Shown here: positions 1 through 4,051 of the stretch, one piece after another
Position numbering within the stretch: position 1 is the stretch's first letter
How the letters are laid out: each line of letters begins with the position of its first letter
DNA from: Saprospiraceae bacterium
GTDB taxonomy: Bacteria > Bacteroidota > Bacteroidia > Chitinophagales > Saprospiraceae
Length of the DNA stretch: 5,138 nucleotides
Direction: 5' to 3'
NCBI GenBank assembly: GCA_007134625.1
Contig: SLKL01000275.1
Coordinates: forward strand, 1 to 5,138
Translations under genes and position numbers: made by a program
The notes under the pieces: generated by a model
What the model was told of the DNA's origin: nothing
Seen by the model: only the letters and a program-made list of their open reading frames with translations
Database searches by the model: none

Positions 1-1
1 A

Positions 2-886
2 GGCGGGACTATTATCCTCTCTCAATTGGAGCACCACAGCAATATCGTTCCCTGGCAGATGATAGCAGAAGAGAAAGGCCTGGATATAAAGGTGATTCCC
101 ATCAACACAAAGGGAGAGCTTGAAATAGATGCTTTCGAGCAAATGTTATCTGAGAAAATTCAGCTGGTTGCGGTAAACCATATTTCCAATGCCTTGGGAA
201 CCATCAATCCCGTGAAGGAAATTGTAGAAATGGCGCACCGTTTTGATGTGCCTGTTTTAGTTGATGGCGCTCAGGCGAGTTTGCATGGGGGAATTGATGT
301 GCAGGAGATAGGAGCAGATTTCTATGTCTTTTCGGGTCACAAGATGTTTGGACCTACTGGTATAGGGATACTTTGGGGCAAAGAGGAGTTTTTGGAAAAA
401 ATGCCTCCCTGGCACGGTGGGGGTGAAATGATTAAAACGGTCAGTTTTGAAAAAACGACCTACAATGAGCTGCCCTTTAAGTTTGAAGCCGGTACACCGA
501 ATATTTGCGGGTCGATTGGACTTGGAGCAGCCGTTGACTATTTTAGTCAATTCGATTCAAAAGAAATAGTAGCATACGAGAAAGAATTGTTGGACTATTG
601 TACTTCAGGGCTTGAGGAGTTGGGTGGAGTACGCTTGATTGGCACCGCGGAAAATAAAACCAGTGTAGTGTCTTTTTTAGTGGATGGTACGCATCCCTAT
701 GATGTCGGGATTATACTGGATAAATTGGGAATAGCCGTCCGCACAGGACATCACTGCACCCAACCTTTGATGGATCATTTCGGAATACCGGGGACCATCA
801 GAGCTTCCATGGCACTGTACAACAATAAAGAAGATATAGATCGATTGATTGAGGGGGTTAAGAGGGCGAAGATGATGCTTGTTTAA
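2..886 (+). CDS. sufS: SufS-type cysteine desulfurase, 5' end outside the window
   Basis: PLP-dependent cysteine desulfurase of the SUF pathway. It converts L-cysteine to L-alanine and holds the sulfur as a persulfide for SufE; cytosolic. The frame is open to the left edge, and 294 residues are visible. Key sites, with E. coli SufS numbering in parentheses (offset 112): EHHSN with the PLP-stacking His at visible residue 11 (His123), VDGAQ with Asp 88 and Gln 91 (Asp200, Gln203), the Schiff-base Lys 114 in FSGHKMFGPTG (Lys226, bases 341-343), the catalytic Cys 252 in RTGHHCTQP (Cys364, bases 755-757) and an Arg in GTIRAS (Arg379). The Lys-Cys distance of 138 residues equals that of E. coli SufS, so about 112 N-terminal residues are missing. 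A TTG at 26 is an internal Leu, not the start. The neighbours sufE and a DUF59 gene support SufS over a general NifS/CsdA role. The catalytic half is intact. Confidence 0.96.
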   Translation, partial: GGTIILSQLEHHSNIVPWQMIAEEKGLDIKVIPINTKGELEIDAFEQMLSEKIQLVAVNHISNALGTINPVKEIVEMAHRFDVPVLVDGAQASLHGGIDVQEIGADFYVFSGHKMFGPTGIGILWGKEEFLEKMPPWHGGGEMIKTVSFEKTTYNELPFKFEAGTPNICGSIGLGAAVDYFSQFDSKEIVAYEKELLDYCTSGLEELGGVRLIGTAENKTSVVSFLVDGTHPYDVGIILDKLGIAVRTGHHCTQPLMDHFGIPGTIRASMALYNNKEDIDRLIEGVKRAKMMLV

Positions 887-889
887 ATG
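880..889 (+). repeat. Left copy of 10-bp direct repeat flanking the sufS-sufE element
   Basis: TGTTTAAATG here is identical to 1086-1095. The copy covers the last sufS codons, its TAA stop (884-886) and an ATG directly after it (887-889). The neighbouring bases (879 and 1085, 890 and 1096) differ, so the identity is exactly 10 bp. It reads as a possible target-site duplication made when the 196-bp element arrived. The motif is A/T-rich, so chance identity is possible. Confidence 0.6.
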
Positions 890-912
890 ACCGCTGGGGT
901 TCGACTCCGCTC

Positions 913-936
913 ACCGAGCTTTCTAGAAAGCTCGGT
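913..936. repeat. 24-bp perfect palindrome
   Basis: ACCGAGCTTTC at 913-923 is followed by TA and the exact reverse complement at 926-936. The C912-G937 pair extends it by one. As RNA it would be a stem of about 10 bp with a small loop. No T-run follows it, so it is not a typical intrinsic terminator, which fits read-through into sufE. Its left half can also pair with 1032-1041, so two exclusive folds are possible. Confidence 0.85.
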
Positions 937-1045
937 GGGTTCGACTCACCCAGCGTTCTGCAAAGCTTGGTGGGTTCGACTCACCCAGCGTTCTGCAAAG
1001 CTTGATGGGTTCAACTCACCCAGCGTTTTGCAAAGCTCGGTGGGT
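927..1045 (+). repeat. 35-bp tandem repeat, 3.4 copies
   Basis: Units run 927-961, 962-996, 997-1031 and a partial 1032-1045. Units 1 and 2 differ at one base. Unit 3 differs from unit 2 at three bases, all C/T or G/A transitions. Each unit carries a hairpin: in unit 2, GGTGGGT (969-975) pairs with ACTCACC (979-985) around a TCG loop, with one G-T pair, then after a mismatch GCT (965-967) pairs with AGC (987-989). Because 35 is not a multiple of three, successive units fall in different reading frames, which argues against a coding role. Copy number is likely to vary between strains. Confidence 0.9.
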
Positions 1046-1085
1046 GAGCGGAGTCGAACCCACCGATTGAGACAAAATGAATAAA

Positions 1086-1095
1086 TGTTTAAATG
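1086..1095 (+). repeat. Right copy of 10-bp direct repeat, including the sufE start codon
   Basis: TGTTTAAATG, identical to 880-889. It contains TAA (1090-1092) directly followed by the sufE ATG (1093-1095), which mirrors the sufS TAA and following ATG in the left copy. If the insert and one copy are removed, the sufS stop would sit directly against the sufE start. This resembles the 1-nt gap between sufE and the DUF59 gene. Confidence 0.6.
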
Positions 1096-1521
1096 CCAAA
1101 TATAAACGACATACAAAACGAAATAATAGAGGACTTCAGCCTTTTTGATGACTGGATGGAGAAGTATGAATATATTATTGACATGGGTAAAAATTTGCCT
1201 TTGATTGATGATCAATACAAAACAGATGACTACATCATAAAGGGTTGTCAAAGCAAAGTGTGGTTGAGAGCAGAGAAAGAAGGGGGCCGGGTTAATTTCT
1301 ATGCAGATAGTGATGCGGTGATTACCAAGGGAATTATATCCATGTTAATCAAAGTCCTTTCCGGTCAGAAAGCTGAGGAAATAGCAAATGCTGATTTGTA
1401 TTTTATTGATAAAATAGGTTTGAAGGAGCACCTCAGTCCCACGCGATCAAATGGCTTAGTCAGTATGATCAAACAGATGAAGTATTACGGATTGGGAATG
1501 GAATCAAAAATAGCAAATTAG
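1093..1521 (+). CDS. sufE: SufE family sulfur acceptor / cysteine desulfuration protein
   Basis: Cytosolic partner of SufS. It takes the persulfide from the SufS active-site cysteine onto its own cysteine, stimulates turnover and passes the sulfur to the SufBCD scaffold. The protein has 142 residues, typical for SufE. The hallmark GCQSKVW is at residues 51-57, with Cys52 matching the acceptor Cys51 of E. coli SufE. The C-terminal motif LSPTRSNGL (about 114-122) is also typical. The in-frame TAA at 1090-1092 sits immediately before the ATG, so this is the earliest possible start; no Shine-Dalgarno sequence is visible, as is usual in Bacteroidota. The upstream 206 bp after sufS hold the repeat element and no obvious promoter, so read-through from sufS is likely. 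One base separates its stop from the next gene's ATG, suggesting translational coupling. Confidence 0.95.
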   Translation: MPNINDIQNEIIEDFSLFDDWMEKYEYIIDMGKNLPLIDDQYKTDDYIIKGCQSKVWLRAEKEGGRVNFYADSDAVITKGIISMLIKVLSGQKAEEIANADLYFIDKIGLKEHLSPTRSNGLVSMIKQMKYYGLGMESKIAN

Positions 1522-1522
1522 G

Positions 1523-1834
1523 ATGGAGAAGGAACAATTGAGGGAACAAATCATCGAAAAGATCAAAACTGTTTTTGATCCGGAATTACCTGTAAATATT
1601 TACGATCTTGGCCTGATTTATGAAATCGAGATTGAAGATGGTGGCATGGTGAAGCTAAAAATGACCCTTACTTCTCCCAACTGCCCCGTAGCAGGGAGTT
1701 TGCCGATGGATGTACAAATGAAAGTCATGGAGGTAGAAGGGGTTAATGATGTCGATTTACAGGTGGTTTTTGATCCGCCATGGAATAAGGAAAAAATGAG
1801 TGAAGAGGCCAGGTTTGCCCTGGATATGTTTTAA
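1523..1834 (+). CDS. DUF59/MIP18 family SUF-associated Fe-S assembly protein (SufT-like)
   Basis: A 103-residue single-domain DUF59 (MIP18/PaaD-like) protein, usually annotated in SUF operons as an Fe-S cluster assembly protein and related to SufT. Family members help mature or deliver Fe-S clusters; the exact reaction is not settled. Motifs: FDPELPVNIYDLGLIY at residues 18-33, containing the family DPE and DLGLIY signatures; LTSPNCPVAG at 49-58, with the conserved Cys54 of the T-S/x-x-C-P motif; and DPPWNKEKMSEEAR at 84-97. All hallmark residues are present. The start ATG lies one base after the sufE stop. It is shorter than the long SufT form that has an added N-terminal region. The next gene, an Rrf2 regulator, follows after 30 bp in the same direction. 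Confidence 0.9.
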   Translation: MEKEQLREQIIEKIKTVFDPELPVNIYDLGLIYEIEIEDGGMVKLKMTLTSPNCPVAGSLPMDVQMKVMEVEGVNDVDLQVVFDPPWNKEKMSEEARFALDMF

Positions 1835-1864
1835 AAATACACCACTAATAAAAACAGAGAGAAA

Positions 1865-2359
1865 ATGAAAATCAATGCATCGGATGAATACGGCCTGAGA
1901 ATTCTGGCCAGAATTGCAAAAGCGGATAGTGAGGAAGGTTTATCTATTTCTCAATTAAGTGAACTGGAGGGATTGTCTCAATCTTATGTTGCAAAAATTA
2001 CCCGGTCACTTAGAAAACACGAACTCATCAACAGTATTCGCGGGCATAAGGGGGGTTATGTATTGGCACGCCCTGCGGACAGCATTTCCATTAACGATGC
2101 TTTAAAAGCTTTGGGGGGTGTCCTTTTCGATAGTTCTTTCTGTAATCAGCATGCCGGACAAAACCACTTTTGCTCTAATTCACTGAATTGCTCTTTAAGA
2201 TCCCTTTGGAGGGTGGTACAGGCTTCACTTGATAAAATCCTCAATCAGATCACCTTACAGGACATACTCACTTCAGAAAAGGATGCCAATAACAAACTCA
2301 AAGAAATTTACGAAGATGTCTTCAGTCACAGTGATCATTTGAGTGAGATAAAAATATGA
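1865..2359 (+). CDS. Rrf2 family transcriptional regulator, probable Fe-S sensing (IscR/SufR-like)
   Basis: A 164-residue winged helix-turn-helix regulator of the Rrf2 family, which includes IscR. The N-terminal helix starts MKINASDEYGLRILARIA; the HTH spans roughly residues 27-55 (SISQLSELEGLSQSYVAKI and the following helix), and the wing is RGHKGGYVLARP at 59-70. Three cysteines, 93, 103 and 109, lie where IscR has its [2Fe-2S] ligands, but the first gap is longer (C-x9-C-x5-C against C-x5-C-x5-C in E. coli IscR), so cluster binding is inferred. The 30-bp gap to the DUF59 gene and the same strand suggest it is the last gene of the suf operon, giving possible feedback control by cluster status. 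No operator could be assigned. It ends 24 bp from the stop of a convergent gene. Confidence 0.9.
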   Translation: MKINASDEYGLRILARIAKADSEEGLSISQLSELEGLSQSYVAKITRSLRKHELINSIRGHKGGYVLARPADSISINDALKALGGVLFDSSFCNQHAGQNHFCSNSLNCSLRSLWRVVQASLDKILNQITLQDILTSEKDANNKLKEIYEDVFSHSDHLSEIKI

Positions 2360-2387
2360 TGCGCACCGATAACTGCAGTATTTTTAT
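2348..2387. terminator. Possible weak bidirectional terminator between convergent genes
   Basis: ATAAAAATA (2348-2356) and TATTTTTAT (2379-2387) form a perfect 9-bp inverted repeat with a 22-nt loop. They overlap the last codons of the Rrf2 gene and the stop of the convergent YbjN-like gene. The stem is entirely A/T. T-rich sequence follows on the plus strand (2381-2390), but the hairpin is too weak to be called a standard intrinsic terminator. No better candidate exists in this 24-bp gap. Confidence 0.25.
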
Positions 2388-2836
2388 TTTTCCTGATGAT
2401 AAAGCTCAATAGCTTTTTCCGTATTAATTTGGCCAAACATTACCCCTAAAATCGAAGGCAGGTTATTGTCCATCGTAATAATATTTGACATTATAATCTC
2501 CTCAAGAAAATCTGCATTAAGCTCGATGTGATTCAATGAAATACTTGTCCGAAAACGAACTTCACCATTTTCAGGATTCATTTCAAAATTACCAAAGAAT
2601 AAGTCAAAGTTTAAAAAGTTTAATAAATCGAGCATCTCACTCCGGTTTTCAGATGGTGTGTTCGCTCCACAGACTGAAAAGAAAAAAAATCGTTTATCCT
2701 CTTCCTGAGAATCAGCAATACACTGAAATTTAGCATTTCTACCTTTTATTCCGAAAATAAGAATATTACTATCCTTTACTTGGGTATATTGCCAAGCCTG
2801 ACTATTTAAAAAGTCCTTAACTATATTTATTCTCAT
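2384..2836 (-). CDS. YbjN / type III secretion chaperone-like domain protein
   Basis: A 150-residue, probably cytosolic protein with no signal peptide or membrane segment. Its layout fits the YbjN superfamily (type III secretion chaperone-like fold). The N-terminal helix and strands are at about 1-57. Then comes LLNFLNFDLFFGNFEMNPENGEVRFRTSI (given in parts: LLNFLNFD at 71-78, GNFEMNPENGEVRFRTSI at 82-99), which is the family's G-x-F-x-x-x-x-x-x-GE-x-x-x-R core. A C-terminal helical part with LNADFLEEII and LPSILGVMFG follows. Such domains are thought to bind proteins; no enzyme residues are evident. It is third in a minus-strand cassette, and its ATG overlaps the preceding gene's end by 20 nt (2817-2836), so coupled translation is likely. 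The neighbours suggest it may chaperone or neutralise one of the two upstream products, but that is only inference. Confidence 0.7.
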   Translation of the reverse strand: MRINIVKDFLNSQAWQYTQVKDSNILIFGIKGRNAKFQCIADSQEEDKRFFFFSVCGANTPSENRSEMLDLLNFLNFDLFFGNFEMNPENGEVRFRTSISLNHIELNADFLEEIIMSNIITMDNNLPSILGVMFGQINTEKAIELYHQEK

Positions 2837-3506
2837 CTTCTTTGATATTTGCCTGTACAGGATTTCTTAAATCCGGGTAAAGTTTTATTTCCTTACTATA
2901 ATAATCAAAAGAAGGTGAGTTTTTCAAGTCCTCAAATTTAATGGCTTTAAACAGCTTATTTACGGAGGTGGTTCTTTTTGATCTTCTACCTATTGGTTGA
3001 TTACAGTAATTAGTTTTAGTTTTTAGGTTATGTATGTGGTAAACTTTAGAATATTCATTCTCAGATTTTTGCCTCGCGAAAGAATTAAAAATTATAGATT
3101 TTATCCTATCAATTGAGTTACAGTCTTCTGGATCAAAGTAGCTGTCTTCATTTGGGAAATAGTTCTTTGGAAATGACTCTATCTCATATGCACTATAATA
3201 AAAATAACCTTTGTTTTCAAAATCAATATCCGTAAAATAAACTGATTTTTCAGGACGTTGACGAAAAAGATCCAAATGTGAAATTTTTCTGTTTAAAAAA
3301 TTTAAAAGATGCTTAGGCAAAACCCGGTAAATTATCCATCTATTGTAGTCCTGGTCTCTGTCCACCCAATCAAAAAAATAAAAATTCCCGTTCGTTAAGT
3401 CTTCAAATAATGACAAAAGAGGCCCTTCAAAATAGGATAAGTCTCCAATTCTTGCAAAGTTCTCTGTTTTGAGTTTTCTCTCGCTGTTAAATATTAAAGT
3501 CTCCAT
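2817..3506 (-). CDS. Hypothetical protein, N-terminal part resembling DUF6575
   Basis: A 229-residue soluble protein without a signal peptide or transmembrane helix. Residues 20-95 read as a small alpha/beta domain: GDLSYFEGPLLSLFED, then NFYFFDWVDRDQDYNRWIIY (about 41-60), then a helix with LLNFLNRKISHLDLF. This pattern of 'yeGPLL…ly…D…y.rwi…l..l….sl.dlf' recalls the uncharacterised DUF6575 family; I match it from memory only. The C-terminal half is polar and rich in Lys, Asn, Tyr and Ser, with a basic stretch GRRSKR (about 173-178) and no recognised motif. There is no other internal Met, so the start at 3506 is favoured. The gene overlaps its upstream neighbour by 20 nt (3487-3506) and its downstream neighbour by 20 nt (2817-2836). 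Its A/T-rich codons differ from those of the suf genes. Function unknown. Confidence 0.7.
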   Translation of the reverse strand: METLIFNSERKLKTENFARIGDLSYFEGPLLSLFEDLTNGNFYFFDWVDRDQDYNRWIIYRVLPKHLLNFLNRKISHLDLFRQRPEKSVYFTDIDFENKGYFYYSAYEIESFPKNYFPNEDSYFDPEDCNSIDRIKSIIFNSFARQKSENEYSKVYHIHNLKTKTNYCNQPIGRRSKRTTSVNKLFKAIKFEDLKNSPSFDYYSKEIKLYPDLRNPVQANIKEDENKYS

Positions 3507-3960
3507 TAGATTTAAAAACGCTATATAAATCAGAAATCTTACCTACCAAGTTAGTTTCTTTGTATTCATGAAAGGTAAAATGACCAAAATTATTTTTATT
3601 AGGTAAATCTGCAATTCCGTCATTTTTGGTCAAGTTGATCATCGCAATCTTTGTCCCTTTATCTTGTTTGAAGTGCTCTTGTTGATGTATTCTTTGTTTT
3701 TTATACAGCTTGAAATACTTTTTTAATGCATTATTAAGCGTATCAAACATTGATAATCCATAGGCCATACACATTTTATCAGAATCGTCTAAAATACGGG
3801 CAGGGGGCTTTCTTTTAATATTTACCGGTATAAAATCCTCGAGGCTAACATCAGTCCCAGTCCATCTAAATGCATCACGTTCTACCTCTATAAAATCTGA
3901 AGTTGGGCAGTTTTTATATTTTTCAAGGTATTCTTTGTATTTTAACTTCTTAGCTTGCAT
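3487..3960 (-). CDS. Conserved-looking hypothetical protein, first gene of minus-strand cassette
   Basis: A 157-residue protein I cannot assign to a named family. Features that look like conserved cores: CPTSDFIEVERDAFRWTG (residues 18-35), DDSDKMCMAYGLSMFDT (58-74), a Lys-rich helix NNALKKYFKLYKKQR (about 76-90), DKGTKIAMINLTKNDGIADLP (100-120, motif GTKIA…DGI) and NFGHFTFHEY (124-133). The DGI and GHFTFHEY blocks resemble short beta strands at the end of a compact alpha/beta fold. Cys18, Cys64, His127 and His131 could be functional, but no catalytic set is recognised. There is no signal peptide or membrane helix. The ATG at 3958-3960 lies about 17 nt downstream of a strong promoter -7 box, giving a very short leader. 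The stop overlaps the next gene by 20 nt. It may be one arm of an accessory or conflict module; this is not shown. Confidence 0.75.
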   Translation of the reverse strand: MQAKKLKYKEYLEKYKNCPTSDFIEVERDAFRWTGTDVSLEDFIPVNIKRKPPARILDDSDKMCMAYGLSMFDTLNNALKKYFKLYKKQRIHQQEHFKQDKGTKIAMINLTKNDGIADLPNKNNFGHFTFHEYKETNLVGKISDLYSVFKSNGDFNI

Positions 3961-3977
3961 TTCTCATAAGGTCCACA

Positions 3978-4008
3978 CAAATTTAGGAAAAATAGAAATA
4001 ACCTCAAA
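3978..4008 (-). promoter_or_regulatory. Bacteroidota-type promoter (-33 TTTG, -7 TAAATTTG) for the three-gene cassette
   Basis: On the minus strand, TTTG (bases 4008-4005) is followed after 19 bp by TAAATTTG (3985-3978). This fits the Bacteroidota primary-sigma consensus TTTG then TAnnTTTG, whose usual spacing is about 19-21 bp. Transcription would start near 3971, leaving about 10 nt before the ATG at 3960. It sits in the 91-bp gap (3961-4051) after the T9SS protein gene, so the cassette has its own promoter rather than relying on read-through. The rest of the gap shows no other recognisable signal. Confidence 0.7.
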
Positions 4009-4051
4009 ATTAAGGATTTTACATACGCCTATTGCAAAAGAGTAGAATAAC

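Larger units (their letters stand above)
890..1085. repeat. Composite palindromic/tandem repeat element between sufS and sufE
   Basis: A 196-bp non-coding insert in the suf operon. GGGTTCGACTCCGCTCACC at 897-915 is perfectly complementary to 1043-1061 (19 bp). Immediately inside it, 913-922 is complementary to 1032-1041. Between the arms lie a perfect palindrome (913-936) and a 35-bp tandem array (927-1045). The insert is much richer in G/C than the sequence at its right flank (1070-1092). It is bounded by a 10-bp direct repeat. The inverted repeat is off-centre: 7 bases remain outside it on the left and 24 on the right, so it is not a neat terminal inverted repeat in the transposon sense. 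The best reading is a REP- or MITE-like dispersed palindromic element, non-autonomous since it encodes no protein. If sufS and sufE share a transcript, the element would be transcribed and form strong RNA hairpins that could affect sufE expression. Confidence 0.75.

Noticed and set aside
257..550. Open minus-strand frame of 97 codons
   Set aside because: It lies antisense inside sufS, whose catalytic motifs prove the plus-strand frame.
927..1045. CRISPR array
   Set aside because: Units follow one another with no unique spacers, and no cas gene is present. It is a plain tandem repeat.
896..1064. tRNA gene or tRNA-derived sequence, because GGTTCGACTCC looks like a T-arm
   Set aside because: The bases around TTCGACT do not form the required 5-bp T stem, and there is no anticodon arm, D arm or acceptor stem in register. 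The word is instead part of a longer inverted repeat.
887..1084. Open 65-codon frame on the plus strand through the repeat element
   Set aside because: It is made almost wholly of the 35-bp array, whose period is not a multiple of three, so the units do not encode a repeated peptide; the composition is unlike a protein. Its ATG is best explained as part of the direct repeat.
1085..1087. ATG at 1085 as an alternative sufE start
   Set aside because: It is in a different frame, and the sufE frame has a stop at 1090-1092, leaving 1093 as the earliest start.
946..1251. Open minus-strand frame of 101 codons
   Set aside because: It runs antisense over the start of sufE and the repeat array; no protein-like motif. 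A shadow of sufE.
2536..2733. Open plus-strand frame of 65 codons
   Set aside because: It is antisense within the YbjN-like gene, which has the better protein pattern and fits the overlapping minus-strand cassette.
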